Below, in pieces: positions 18,607 to 27,297 of a DNA stretch of 64,000 nucleotides. Position 1 is the first letter of the stretch; each line of letters opens with the position of its first letter. Source of the stretch: Mycolicibacterium helvum (lineage in GTDB: Bacteria > Actinomycetota > Actinomycetes > Mycobacteriales > Mycobacteriaceae). Under the pieces are notes generated by a model. That model worked only from the letters and a program-made list of their open reading frames with translations. It was not told the DNA's origin and ran no database searches. The position numbers were made by a program, and so were the translations under genes. The stretch covers positions 1-64,000 of the forward strand of contig NZ_AP022596.1 in the NCBI RefSeq assembly GCF_010731895.1. Direction: 5' to 3'.

Positions 18607-20123
18607 TACCTGCTTCCGGAGCTGACGATGGCGCGGTTGCCCGAGGGATCCTCGACGACCCCGGTAATACGGTCGGCGGCCAACCGCCCGGAGATGAGCG
18701 CGGTGGGCATCCCCACGCCCGGCACGGTCGATCCACCGGCCAGCACGGCGTTCGCTACGCCGCGGACCATGTTGGCGGGTCGAAACGGACCGGTCTGGGC
18801 GAACGTGTGTGCCAACGCGAACGGTGTGCCCGCAATCATGCCCTGACGGCCCCAGTCGGCGGGCGTGACGACGTCGAGAACCTCTGCGTCAAGCCCGGGC
18901 ATCAGCCGTGCGATGGCGACGTCCACCACCTCACGCGCGTAGCTCTGCCCGATCGAATCCCAATCGACCATGCCCACTTCGAGATTCGGGGCAGGCGCCA
19001 GAACATAGAGCAGATCGCGCCCGGGCGGGGCGAGGCTCGGATCCCCTGCGGTCGGCCTGGTCACCAAGAGCGACGGATCGCTCATCAGTACCCCGTCCCG
19101 GATGATCTCGTCGAACGTGCCGGCCCACTTGCCCCCGAAGCTGATGTTGTGATGCGCCAGGCGCTCACCGACCGCAGGCACGCCGACGTGCGCGACAACC
19201 GCCGACGGGGCCGGGCGTACCTTGACCAGGCGCCGGGGTGAGCGTCCAAGCAACTCATAGGTCAGCGGAAGTTCGGTCGTGAGAATCACCGCGTCACAGG
19301 CAATTCGGTCATCTCCTGCGTGCACCGCAGTCACCCGCGAGCCGGTGCGCTCCAGCGCGGTCACGCATCCGCCGTACCGGAACTTCACCCCTGCCGTAGC
19401 GGCGACGGCCGCCATCGCTTCTGGCACCGCCCGCATGCCCCCACGCGGAAAGTACACGCCTGCAACGGTATCCATGTAGGCAATCACCGCGTAGGCGGCC
19501 ATCGCCCGTTGCGGCGGCACACCGGCGTAGAGCGCCTGGAAGGTGAAGAGCCGCTGCACGCGTTCATCGGAGACGAACCGGCTGACCATCCGTTCCCAGC
19601 CCCGGAAGCCGCCGATCGCGGCCAGCCGGGCCAGCTGTGGGGTCAGCAGTGACAGCGGTGAGGTGAAGTTGGCGGCGATGAAGCCGTCGAACTCCAGCCG
19701 GTAGAGCTCGGCGAGCCAGTCACGCAGCCGTAGATATCCGCCGGCCTGCTCGGGACCGGCGAAGTCTTCGATCGCGGCAGCCATCGCGGCCGCGTCGGCG
19801 TGCACGTCCAGCGCGCTGCCGTCGGCGAAGTTGGCCCGGTAGGCAGGCTCGACGGGCATGAGGTCGAGATGGTCGGCCACCGACGCGCCGACCGCGGCGA
19901 ACGCATCGGCGATGATGTCGGGCATGGTCAGGACAGTCGGGCCGGTGTCGATCCGGTACCCGTCGATGTCGGACTGGCCCATGCGTCCGCCCGGGAACGG
20001 GTGACGTTCGACCACGGTGACCGAGCGGCCGCGGCCGGTGAGGTGTAGCGCAGCCGACAGCCCTGATAGGCCCGCGCCGATCACCACGACGTGGTCAGTC
20101 GCGCCCGGGACCGTACGCATCAC
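18606..20123 (-). CDS. crtI: Phytoene desaturase
   Basis: 505-residue FAD-dependent CrtI-type desaturase converting phytoene to lycopene. N-terminal HVVVIGAGLSGLSAALHL and VVERHPFPGGRMG are the dinucleotide-binding and carotenoid-desaturase motifs. The C-terminal NAVLAGGSTVPGVGMPTALISGRLAAD is the bacterial CrtI signature. GTG 20123 and ATG 20120 are adjacent, with GAGAGGAG just upstream. First gene of the seven-gene crt operon; all downstream genes overlap, so one promoter probably drives them. Confidence 0.94.
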   Translation of the reverse strand: MMRTVPGATDHVVVIGAGLSGLSAALHLTGRGRSVTVVERHPFPGGRMGQSDIDGYRIDTGPTVLTMPDIIADAFAAVGASVADHLDLMPVEPAYRANFADGSALDVHADAAAMAAAIEDFAGPEQAGGYLRLRDWLAELYRLEFDGFIAANFTSPLSLLTPQLARLAAIGGFRGWERMVSRFVSDERVQRLFTFQALYAGVPPQRAMAAYAVIAYMDTVAGVYFPRGGMRAVPEAMAAVAATAGVKFRYGGCVTALERTGSRVTAVHAGDDRIACDAVILTTELPLTYELLGRSPRRLVKVRPAPSAVVAHVGVPAVGERLAHHNISFGGKWAGTFDEIIRDGVLMSDPSLLVTRPTAGDPSLAPPGRDLLYVLAPAPNLEVGMVDWDSIGQSYAREVVDVAIARLMPGLDAEVLDVVTPADWGRQGMIAGTPFALAHTFAQTGPFRPANMVRGVANAVLAGGSTVPGVGMPTALISGRLAADRITGVVEDPSGNRAIVSSGSR

Positions 20124-20139
20124 TGGCTCCTCTCCCCGC

Positions 20140-20160
20140 CGAGGGCTTGACTCGCCCTCG
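20140..20160 (-). promoter_or_regulatory. Perfect hairpin in crt operon leader
   Basis: Seven-base perfect inverted repeat CGAGGGC / GCCCTCG with a seven-base loop, between the predicted promoter and the GAGAGGAG ribosome site of crtI. It may stabilise the mRNA 5' end, modulate translation, or be a dimeric protein site. Confidence 0.4.
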
Positions 20161-20165
20161 TGCAG

Positions 20166-20190
20166 ATACCCCGCAGGAGACCTTTCAATC
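20166..20190 (-). promoter_or_regulatory. SigF-like promoter of the crt operon
   Basis: On the minus strand GATT, then 15 bases, then GGGTAT, about 45 bp before crtI. The mycobacterial SigF consensus is close to GTTT-N15-17-GGGTAT, so there is one mismatch in the -35 box. SigF control of carotenoid genes is established in M. smegmatis; its application here is inference. Confidence 0.45.
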
Positions 20191-20470
20191 AGAAGAAGTG
20201 GGAACGCGTGGCCAGCGAACGCAATACGGTCACCATGTCGCCTCCGGTCCTGACCCGCGCTGATTATCGCAGCTCGGCGTTTAGGAGATCAGCGGTTCGG
20301 GAAACTGCGTTCGAGGATAAAACGACCAGCGGCTGGATCCGCGGGCCGTCGGCGGGCAATCTGACGGCGGCGATCGCCGAATCCCTTGCGATGCAGAGGA
20401 TCCGGTGCGGCCGCACGCCGCTTGCGGCCGTACACCGGCGCGACCGCGTCCGAGCTGACATGCTCATCAC

Positions 20471-20920
20471 GTGAAATCACTCGCCGCCATGAAATCCACC
20501 GCACGGCCAACGGTGGCCGGCTCGGTCTCGACCACCGACAGCGCGGTCGTGGCCGGATCGGTTTCCACCGTGCGCAGTGCGGTGGTCGCCAACTCGATCG
20601 CCACTGTCGGGAGTTCGGTCGTCGCTGGAGCGATTGCGACCGCCGGCAGCGCAGTTGTCGCCGGCTCGGTCGCCACCGCGGGCAGCGCTGTCGTCGCCGG
20701 CTCGGTCGCCACCATGGGCAGCGCCGTCATCGCAGGCAGCGCGCTCACCGTCCTGTCGGTCCGGTTGCGGGAGTGCGTGGCGTGCCTGGCATGTTTTGCG
20801 TGCCGGCGCTGCGCCGGTTGCGTGGGCTGTGCCCGGTGCACCGACTGCGTCGGATGTGTTGGGTGCTACAACTGCTCGGGACTGCGCAACGCAGTGGGGC
20901 TCAAGGACGTACACGCCTAG
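20471..20920 (+). CDS. Hexapeptide-like repeat protein with CXX-repeat cysteine-rich tail
   Basis: 149 residues, low complexity but patterned. Residues ~14-95 are six or seven degenerate copies of a twelve-residue GSAVVAGSVATA-type unit. Residues ~103-136 are a run of cysteines at every third position (CVACLACFACRRCAGC, then CVGCARCTDCVGCVGCYNC), ending in GLRNAVGLKDVHA. There is no signal peptide and no membrane helix. Such threefold periodicity suits a parallel beta-helix turn ladder with stacked cysteines, possibly metal- or disulfide-stabilised. GTG 20471 and ATG 20489 are possible starts; no strong ribosome site. I do not recognise a characterised homologue. The following SDR starts 21 bp downstream. 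Confidence 0.6.
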   Translation: MKSLAAMKSTARPTVAGSVSTTDSAVVAGSVSTVRSAVVANSIATVGSSVVAGAIATAGSAVVAGSVATAGSAVVAGSVATMGSAVIAGSALTVLSVRLRECVACLACFACRRCAGCVGCARCTDCVGCVGCYNCSGLRNAVGLKDVHA

Positions 20921-20941
20921 CCCCGCAGAAAGGGTCGGGCT

Positions 20942-21682
20942 ATGACACAGCTGAACGGGAAAGTCGCGCTGGTGACGGGCGCATCGTCGGGCCTCGGGGC
21001 CGCGACGGCGCAATTGTTCGCCGAGCGCGGAGCCACGGTATTCGGCATCGCACGCGATGCCGAGCGGATGGCGACGGTTTTCGAATCGGTTCCCGGCGGC
21101 GCGTACGCGTCGGTCGACATCACCAGCGCCCAGGCCTGCCGCGACGCCGTCGCCCAGTGCATCGAACGCTTCGGCAGGATCGATGTGCTGGTCAATGCGG
21201 CGGGCTTTCACCAGATGCGGAACACCACGTCGGTCACCGACGAGGACTGGGATTACGACCTCGCGGTCAACCTCAACGGCCCGTTCTATCTGATCCGGGC
21301 AGCGCTGCCACATCTGCTGGAGGTCGGCGGCAATATCGTCAACGTCGCCTCCATCGCCGGTATCGAGGGCGAGGTCTATTCCGCGGCGTACTGCGCAGCC
21401 AAACACGGGCTGGTCGGGATGACCAAGGCCCTGGCGATCGAATACACCAAGGAGCAGTTGCGGGTGAACGTGATCTGCCCGGGCGGCATGCTCACCCCGC
21501 AGGTGACGGAGTTCAAAACCCCCGACGACGCGGACTGGAACCTGATCATGCGGATCGCCGCGCCCCGCGGAATGATGGCGCCGGTCGATGTGGCAAAGGT
21601 GATCGCCTTCCTTGCCAGCGACGACGCCGTCACCATCCACGGCGCGGTCTACAACGTCGACAATGGCAAGACGGCGGGCTAG
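20942..21682 (+). CDS. Short-chain dehydrogenase/reductase (SDR)
   Basis: 246-residue classical SDR: TGASSGLG cofactor motif at residues 13-20, NAAG near 87, the catalytic Ser in NVASIAG, and YCAAK with catalytic Tyr and Lys near 153-157, then the usual PGG and C-terminal VYNVDNGKTAG. AGAAAGG precedes ATG 20942. Typical of FabG-like or hydroxysteroid-type NAD(P)-dependent reductases; the substrate is unknown. It ends 4 bp inside the convergent SRPBCC gene. Confidence 0.88.
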   Translation: MTQLNGKVALVTGASSGLGAATAQLFAERGATVFGIARDAERMATVFESVPGGAYASVDITSAQACRDAVAQCIERFGRIDVLVNAAGFHQMRNTTSVTDEDWDYDLAVNLNGPFYLIRAALPHLLEVGGNIVNVASIAGIEGEVYSAAYCAAKHGLVGMTKALAIEYTKEQLRVNVICPGGMLTPQVTEFKTPDDADWNLIMRIAAPRGMMAPVDVAKVIAFLASDDAVTIHGAVYNVDNGKTAG

Positions 21683-22134
21683 CCGCCAATCTCGAAATGC
21701 CGGCGGATGCCGGCCAGCATCTCCTTGTGGGCCTCGACCGCCTGGCGGACGGTGACGGCCAGCAGCGGCCACGGCGCGGTGAACCGGATCCGTTCGGTCA
21801 GCCGGGTTCCCGTTGGTATCGGATCGAAGGAGACCACCGAGTCCAGGTGAACGGCGGGGAACTGACGAGCCTGCGTGAGCACCGGGCCGGCCGACGGCAC
21901 CTCAAGCCTGGCCGTGTAGGTGATCGGCAACGTCATGATGCGCAGCGGGATGCGGTCGCGGACGCGGTAGACCTGTACGTAGCCGTCGCCGGTATCCGTG
22001 CGCGACAGGGTTTCGACCGACACCACCAACGGGTGGACGTCCCTGATGTTGTTCAGATCGACGTAGTGAGCCCGAACGTCGTCGGGGGCGCCGGGCACGT
22101 CCTGGATGAGGACGCGTTCGACAGGGCCGGCCAT
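21679..22134 (-). CDS. SRPBCC (START/polyketide cyclase-like) protein
   Basis: 151-residue SRPBCC-fold protein: an N-terminal beta strand, a helix pair (DDVRAHYVDLNNIRDVHPLV), alternating beta strands and a long C-terminal helix (AVTVRQAVEAHKEMLAGI). These proteins bind hydrophobic ligands. It overlaps the SDR end by 4 bp convergently and is preceded by the DUF732 gene on the same strand with a 6-bp gap. Confidence 0.75.
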   Translation of the reverse strand: MAGPVERVLIQDVPGAPDDVRAHYVDLNNIRDVHPLVVSVETLSRTDTGDGYVQVYRVRDRIPLRIMTLPITYTARLEVPSAGPVLTQARQFPAVHLDSVVSFDPIPTGTRLTERIRFTAPWPLLAVTVRQAVEAHKEMLAGIRRHFEIGG

Positions 22135-22140
22135 CGCGAG

Positions 22141-22479
22141 CTACTGAACGGCCGCCCGCTGCAGTACGCCGACCTGGTCCGGGCAGTACGTGGCGATCGC
22201 TGCGCCCAGGAACTGGATCGCCTGGCCCTGGGTGCTGTTCAACGGCAGGTTGGTCAGGATGAACTTGGCGGACGCGTAGGTGTCTTTATCGAGGCCGGTG
22301 GCCAGTCGCTTGCAGGTGATCTTGCCGATCCACGCGTTGTAATCACGAGGCCCGTAGATCCCGAAGGTGTGAAGCTGGTTCGCGAAATCCGTATCGGGAT
22401 CGGCGTGCGACGGCGCGGCCAGGACAATCGGCGCCGCGACGGCCGCAACGGCGGCCATGGCAAGCCTCGTAACGTTCAT
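22141..22479 (-). CDS. Secreted DUF732 protein
   Basis: 112 residues with a signal peptide (MNVTRLAMAAVAAVAAPIVLA, cleavage after SHA before DPDTDF) and a DUF732 domain with two cysteines (ITCKRLATG and ATYCPDQ) that likely form a disulfide. ATG 22479 is chosen because it begins the signal peptide; a longer frame begins at 22530. DUF732 proteins are small mycobacterial exported proteins without assigned function. Likely periplasmic or secreted. Confidence 0.8.
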   Translation of the reverse strand: MNVTRLAMAAVAAVAAPIVLAAPSHADPDTDFANQLHTFGIYGPRDYNAWIGKITCKRLATGLDKDTYASAKFILTNLPLNSTQGQAIQFLGAAIATYCPDQVGVLQRAAVQ

Positions 22480-22634
22480 GGCCAAGATTGTAGGACAGCT
22501 AAGCACCGCCGCAAGAGCCATACCGCGCAATTGCCCCCGTGCCGCCGGAATCTCACTCTGGGGGATGATGTGACCTCACCCACGATTGGTCGAGGGGAAT
22601 CGAATGCCGACGCCAGCGGGGGGTATGGTCCGAT

Positions 22635-22674
22635 CAGTTAAGTGAGCTAATCTCTCAGTTAAATCAGCTAAGCT
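22635..22674. repeat. Tandem 19-base repeats at 21-bp spacing before mmpS
   Basis: Two copies, CAGTTAAGTGAGCTAATCT at 22635-22653 and CAGTTAAATCAGCTAAGCT at 22656-22674, offset by 21 bp or two helical turns. Each copy has an imperfect TTAA/CTAA palindrome. This AT-rich block lies about 120 bp before mmpS and looks like a double operator for a dimeric repressor. Confidence 0.6.
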
Positions 22675-22707
22675 GTCGCGACCAGACACGAAGAAAATGG
22701 GGTTGAG

Positions 22708-22776
22708 ATGAGACGGACGGCCGCGCTCATGAATAGCGCTGAAGGAGTCATCGCGCTGTTCGTGTCGGCGTCGTAA
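22708..22776 (+). CDS. Possible 22-codon leader peptide before mmpS
   Basis: ATG at 22708 with GGGG upstream opens a 22-codon frame (MRRTAALMNSAEGVIALFVS plus two residues) ending at TAA 22774, 17 bp before the mmpS start. Its position between the operator-like repeats and mmpS fits a regulatory upstream ORF. It may also be chance. Confidence 0.25.
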   Translation: MRRTAALMNSAEGVIALFVSAS

Positions 22777-22793
22777 TCTCGTCGGGGAATCCT

Positions 22794-23225
22794 ATGGTCA
22801 AGGCATTGAGGCGGGCGTGGATCCCGCTGGTCATAGTGATCGTGGTGGCTCTTGCCGGTTTCGGCGTATTCCGGCTGCACGGAATCTTCGGCAAGACCGA
22901 ACTGACCCGGCCTGGCAGCGGCCTGGCCAACGACACCAAACCGTTCAACCCCAAGCAGGTGACGTACCAGATCTTCGGCCCGCAGGGCGCGGTGGCAACC
23001 ATCAACTACCTCGACCTCGACGCGCAGCCGCAGATTGCCCGCGACATCGCACTGCCCTGGTCGCTCACCCTCACCACGACCGCTCCGGCCGCCAGCGCCA
23101 ATATCGTGGCCCAGGGCGATACCGACACGATCGGCTGCCGCATCCTGGTCGACGGTGTACTCAAGGATGAGAAGACCTCGACCGGTGTGAACGCCCAGAC
23201 CTTTTGCCTGGTGAAGTCCGCATGA
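22794..23225 (+). CDS. MmpS family membrane accessory protein
   Basis: 143 residues: a short cytoplasmic basic start, one transmembrane helix (about 9-29, [21 protein letters not shown]), then a periplasmic beta-sandwich domain with [19 protein letters not shown] and two cysteines (IGCRIL and TFCLV). MmpS proteins partner MmpL exporters of lipids or siderophores. The stop overlaps the mmpL start (ATGA), so the pair is translationally coupled. Confidence 0.92.
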   Translation: MVKALRRAWIPLVIVIVVALAGFGVFRLHGIFGKTELTRPGSGLANDTKPFNPKQVTYQIFGPQGAVATINYLDLDAQPQIARDIALPWSLTLTTTAPAASANIVAQGDTDTIGCRILVDGVLKDEKTSTGVNAQTFCLVKSA

Positions 23226-26110
23226 CCGATCTCCAGACCAAGACCAAGAAGAACCCGCTGATCCCCCGGTTCGTTCGGGCCTTCTCGGTTCCGATCGTGC
23301 TGCTCTGGCTCGGCCTCGTCGTCGTTCTCAGCGTCGCGGTGCCGTCACTGGAGCAGGTGAGCCAAGAGCACACGGTGTCGTTGGCGCCCGAGGACGCGCC
23401 GTCGATGCAGGCGATGAAGCAGGTCGGCAAGACCTTCCAGGAGTTCGACTCCAACAGCAGCGCGATGGTCCTGCTGGAAGGCGACCAGCATTTGGGCGCC
23501 GAGGCGCACCAGTACTACGACACCCTGATCCAGAAGCTGCGCGCCGACACCAAGCACGTCGAACACATCCAGGATTTCTGGGGCGATCCGCTGACCGCCG
23601 CCGGCTCTCAGAGCGCCGACGGCAAGGCCGCCTACGTTCAGCTGTACCTTGCGGGCAACCAGGGCGAAGCGCTGGCCAACGAGTCGATCGACGCGGTCAC
23701 CAAGATCGTCGAGGCCAATCCGCCACCGGCCGGAATCAAGGTCTTCGTCACCGGCCCAACGGCATTGAGCCACGATCAACACAACGCCGGCGACTCAGCA
23801 GTCAAGATGATCGAGGGCATCACCATTGCCGTCATCTTCGTGATGCTGCTCTTGGTCTACCGCTCCATCACGACGGTGATCCTCGTTCTGGTCATGGTGT
23901 TCGCCGAACTCACCGCGGCCCGAGGCGTCATCGCCTTCCTCGGCCACTACGAGCTCATCGGCCTGTCGACCTTCGCGGTGAATCTGCTGGCGACCCTGGC
24001 GATTGCGGCGGCCACTGACTACGCGATCTTCCTGATCGGCCGCTACCACGAGGCGAGGCTGGCCGGCGAAGACCGTGAGACGGCCTTCTACTCGATGTAC
24101 CACGGCACCGCCCACGTGATTCTGGGCTCGGGCCTGACCATCGCGGGTGCGACGTTCTGTCTGCACTTCACCCGCCTGCCCTATTTCCAATCGCTGGGCT
24201 TCCCGCTGGCCATCGGCATGTTGGTCGTGGTGTTCGCGGCACTAACCCTTGGCGCCGCCGTCATCTCGATCGGCGGCCGGTTCGGATTGTTCGAGCCCAA
24301 GCGCAAACTGAACACCCACACCTGGCGGCGCGTCGGAACCGCGGTGGTCCGCTGGCCCGGACCGATTCTTGTCGCCTCGATCGCACTGTCCCTGATCGGA
24401 CTGCTGGCGCTGCCGTCGTACAAAACCAACTACAACGACCGCTACTACCTGCCCGGCGACATTCCGGCCAATCAGGGCTACGCGGCCGCCGACCGGCACT
24501 TCCCGCAAGCCCGGATGAATCCCGAATTACTGCTCGTCGAAACCGACCACGATGTGCGCAACCCGGCCGACATGCTCGTCGTCGACCGGATCGCCAAATC
24601 GGTCTTCCACATTCCTGGCATCGGCCGGGTGCAGACCATCACCCGCCCGCTGGGGACCCCGATCGAACACACCTCGATCCCGTTCATCATCAGCATGCAG
24701 GGCACCAACCAGACGATGAACATGTCCTATCTGCAAGACCGCATGAAGGACATGCTGAAGATGGGCGATGAGCTGCAGGTCACCATCGACACGATGGAGC
24801 GCATGCTGGCGCTGACCAAAGAGATGGTCGGCATCACCCACAGCATGGTCGGCAAGACCAAGCAGATGGTCGCCGACACCAACCAGATCCGGGACCAGAT
24901 CGCCAATTTCGACGATTTCTTCCGTCCGATCCGCAACTACTTGTACTGGGAACCGCACTGCTACGACATCCCACTCTGCTACTCGATACGGTCGATCTTC
25001 GATGCGCTCGACGGAATCGACACGCTCAGTGGCGATCTCGGGGCGCTGGTCGTCGACATGGACCGCCTCGACGTCCTGATGCCGAAGATGGTCCTGATCA
25101 TGCCGCCGATGATCGCCAACATGAAGGCCATGAAGACGACGATGCTGACGATGCAGTCGACGATGGGCGGCCTGCAGAATCAGATGGACGCGATGCAGCA
25201 GAACGCGACCGCGCTGGGACAGGCCTACGACGCGTCGAAGAACGACGATTCGTTCTATCTGCCACCCGAGGTTTTCGACAATCCGGAATTCAAGCGCGGC
25301 CTGAAGATGTTCGTCTCGCCGGACGGAAAAGCGGTGCGGTTCATCATCTCCCATGAAGGAGATCCCGCGACGCCGGAAGGCATCTCGCACATCGACAAGA
25401 TCAAGAACGCCGCGTTCGAGGCGATCAAGGGCACCCCGCTGGAGGGGTCGAAGGTCTATCTGGGCGGCACCGCGTCGGTCTACAAGGATATGCAGCACGG
25501 CGCCAACTACGACCTGATGATCGCCGGCATCGCGGCACTGTGCCTGATCTTCATCATCATGTTGGTGATCACCAGAAGTGTGGTGGCGGCGGCCGTGATC
25601 GTGGGCACGGTGGTGCTGTCGCTTGGCGCTTCGTTCGGGCTCTCAGTCCTGCTCTGGCAGCACATACTCGGTCAGCCGCTGCACTGGCTGGTGCTCGCGA
25701 TGGCGGTGATCATCCTGCTGGCGGTGGGATCGGACTACAACCTGCTCCTGGTGGCCCGGTTCAAGGAGGAGATCCACGCCGGGCTGAACACCGGGATCAT
25801 CCGGGCGATGGCCGGCAGCGGGTCGGTGGTGACGTCGGCCGGTTTGGTGTTCGCCTTCACGATGGCCTCGATGTCGGTCAGCCCGCTGCGGGTCGGTGGC
25901 CAGGTGGGAACGACGATCGCTCTGGGTTTGTTGTTCGACACGCTGGTGGTGCGCTCGTTCATGACGCCGGCCATCGCAGCGCTTCTCGGCAAGTGGTTCT
26001 GGTGGCCCCAGCGGGTGCGTCAGCGCCCGGTACCACAACCGTGGCCCTCGCCCGCGGAAGCGACGGAGCGACCGTCCGTGGATGCCAGCGCGCCTGGCAA
26101 CTCTCCGTGA
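23222..26110 (+). CDS. MmpL family RND transporter (MmpL4/5-like)
   Basis: 962-residue RND transporter with two six-helix halves. Periplasmic porter domain PN1 is followed by helix clusters bearing the conserved Asp-Tyr pairs ([13 protein letters not shown] near 265; [13 protein letters not shown] near 836). Residues ~498-673 are a long Met-rich coiled-coil hairpin ([20 protein letters not shown]), which marks the MmpL4/MmpL5 group that exports siderophores and glycopeptidolipid-like cargo. ATG 23222 overlaps the mmpS stop and is chosen over 23204. The substrate is unknown; no lipid-synthesis genes adjoin. Confidence 0.93.
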   Translation: MTDLQTKTKKNPLIPRFVRAFSVPIVLLWLGLVVVLSVAVPSLEQVSQEHTVSLAPEDAPSMQAMKQVGKTFQEFDSNSSAMVLLEGDQHLGAEAHQYYDTLIQKLRADTKHVEHIQDFWGDPLTAAGSQSADGKAAYVQLYLAGNQGEALANESIDAVTKIVEANPPPAGIKVFVTGPTALSHDQHNAGDSAVKMIEGITIAVIFVMLLLVYRSITTVILVLVMVFAELTAARGVIAFLGHYELIGLSTFAVNLLATLAIAAATDYAIFLIGRYHEARLAGEDRETAFYSMYHGTAHVILGSGLTIAGATFCLHFTRLPYFQSLGFPLAIGMLVVVFAALTLGAAVISIGGRFGLFEPKRKLNTHTWRRVGTAVVRWPGPILVASIALSLIGLLALPSYKTNYNDRYYLPGDIPANQGYAAADRHFPQARMNPELLLVETDHDVRNPADMLVVDRIAKSVFHIPGIGRVQTITRPLGTPIEHTSIPFIISMQGTNQTMNMSYLQDRMKDMLKMGDELQVTIDTMERMLALTKEMVGITHSMVGKTKQMVADTNQIRDQIANFDDFFRPIRNYLYWEPHCYDIPLCYSIRSIFDALDGIDTLSGDLGALVVDMDRLDVLMPKMVLIMPPMIANMKAMKTTMLTMQSTMGGLQNQMDAMQQNATALGQAYDASKNDDSFYLPPEVFDNPEFKRGLKMFVSPDGKAVRFIISHEGDPATPEGISHIDKIKNAAFEAIKGTPLEGSKVYLGGTASVYKDMQHGANYDLMIAGIAALCLIFIIMLVITRSVVAAAVIVGTVVLSLGASFGLSVLLWQHILGQPLHWLVLAMAVIILLAVGSDYNLLLVARFKEEIHAGLNTGIIRAMAGSGSVVTSAGLVFAFTMASMSVSPLRVGGQVGTTIALGLLFDTLVVRSFMTPAIAALLGKWFWWPQRVRQRPVPQPWPSPAEATERPSVDASAPGNSP

Positions 26111-26252
26111 CCGGTGCGACCAGGCCGACCTGACCAGTCGTCGGCTGTTAGGAACCTGTTCAGCTCCCGTTCGCACAGTGGCAAGTCGGGCCATGACTTT
26201 GCTGTCATCCTTGACGACAGCCCCGTTGGCCGGCCGTCCAGGAAGGACCCTG

Positions 26253-26540
26253 ATGTCGCTCGAACTGCGCTACGTCGCACCACTGCTGCTTGGTGTCGGC
26301 GTGTCGATTGTGCTGGCCCCGTTGGCCGTTGCCGATACACCCGCCATCCCCGAGCCCGGCTCGGAGTCGGCTGCCGCCACCATCCGCGACCTCGATGCCG
26401 CGGGCTACGACGTCTCGCTGCAGTACGAGAACGGTGTCCCCAACAGTGGGCTGTCGCAGTGCACCGTGACCGATATCAACACCCAGGGGACGGCAGGCAA
26501 CCAGGGGATCGCCTACGTCACCATCAACTGCTCCAAGTAA
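26253..26540 (+). CDS. Small secreted protein of unknown function
   Basis: 95 residues. The signal peptide (MSLELRYVAPLLLGVGVSIV, through APLAVA) is likely cleaved before DTPAIPEPG. The mature part contains IRDLDAAGYDVSLQYENG and a C-terminal CTVTD...INC cysteine pair that could form a disulfide, a pattern common to small exported mycobacterial proteins. ATG 26253 is preceded by GGAAGG; a longer frame starts at 26082 but covers the ribosome site. Confidence 0.75.
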   Translation: MSLELRYVAPLLLGVGVSIVLAPLAVADTPAIPEPGSESAAATIRDLDAAGYDVSLQYENGVPNSGLSQCTVTDINTQGTAGNQGIAYVTINCSK

Positions 26541-26767
26541 GCCCGCCAGGGCGATACCGTCGTCCTGCCTTCCGCCGAGGCCGGCCGTTGCCAGGCCCGA
26601 AACATAGGGCCGGTATCGACGTCACGTGGGCCAGCCGAATTGCCCACCGCCGCAGTGCTTTTGCGGCAGCCTCCGCCCGGAACGTCGCATGCAGACGGGC
26701 ATCGAGTTCGGGCGCCAGCTCGCCGAGCGTCGACGATACCCGCCCCGGCAGCGCACGCCGTGTAGTT

Positions 26768-26794
26768 ACAGATTTACGCGAAAGTGTAAACTGT
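26768..26794. promoter_or_regulatory. Inverted repeat, probable operator before SRPBCC gene
   Basis: ACAG-a-TTTAC-gcgaaagt-GTAAA-CTGT: two matching arms of nine bases (one bulge) around an eight-base centre, in an otherwise GC-rich region about 30 bp before TTG 26824. The form suits a TetR-type dimer site. No regulator gene adjoins. Confidence 0.5.
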
Positions 26795-26823
26795 CCCCAC
26801 GGCAAACGAGAAAGGCAACGCAA

Positions 26824-27297
26824 TTGGGCATCGTGACCACGAGCTCGGAGACGGCGTTCAGCCAGCCACCGGAGACGCTCTACGACTTCGTCACCAATCC
26901 CGCCAACTGGACCAAGACGTATCCCGGAAGCAATTACGTCGGCAAGCTCGACGCGTTGCCGCTGGCGGTCGGCGACACCTGGGAAGAGGGCGGTCCCGAT
27001 GGGGACCGCATCTTCACCTGGCAGCTGGCGATCGCCGTGCGCCCCAAGCTGTGGGTGTTCAGTTCGGTAGGCCGGTTAGGCCACGATCGCGAGGGCAACG
27101 GTGGCATGGAGGGGCGGATCACCGTCCAGTACCACTTCACGACACCAGGAGAGGGCATCACGTTGTTCACCCGGACGATGACCATCGAGGCGCCGAAGGA
27201 CGCACCGATGCCTGACGGGTTCTTCCGAATCGTCAACCCCGCCAACATCGACCGCTATCACGCCGCGATCGCGCGGGAGCTCACGACAATCAGTTGA
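26824..27297 (+). CDS. SRPBCC family protein
   Basis: 157 residues with an SRPBCC/polyketide-cyclase-2 fold: ETAFSQPPETLYDFVTNPANW is the N-terminal strand and helices, then strands ending in a long C-terminal helix (PANIDRYHAAIARELT). TTG 26824 is the likely start, with AAAGG about ten bases upstream; the longer in-frame extension to 26626 would overlap the operator-like repeat. It overlaps the convergent lipoprotein gene by 8 bp. Confidence 0.75.
   Translation: MGIVTTSSETAFSQPPETLYDFVTNPANWTKTYPGSNYVGKLDALPLAVGDTWEEGGPDGDRIFTWQLAIAVRPKLWVFSSVGRLGHDREGNGGMEGRITVQYHFTTPGEGITLFTRTMTIEAPKDAPMPDGFFRIVNPANIDRYHAAIARELTTIS

Larger units (their letters stand above)
20124..20470. other. Intergenic region between crtI and the cysteine-repeat gene
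   Basis: About 347 bp without a convincing gene. It is the divergent control region of crtI and the gene at 20471. It contains the leader hairpin at 20140-20160 and the SigF-like promoter at 20166-20190. Short open frames on both strands (for example 20160-20474 plus) have no recognisable motif and are not called. Confidence 0.5.

Noticed and set aside
20477..21772. 431-codon minus-strand frame
   Set aside because: Antisense to the cysteine-repeat and SDR genes, and its composition is that of a shadow frame.
20386..22641. 751-codon plus-strand frame spanning several genes
   Set aside because: Very Arg/Gly-rich shadow with no motif; it conflicts with the cysteine-repeat gene, the SDR, the SRPBCC gene and DUF732.
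26524..26823. 99-codon minus-strand frame upstream of the SRPBCC gene
   Set aside because: Its N-terminus is read from the palindromic operator itself, and no conserved domain is visible.
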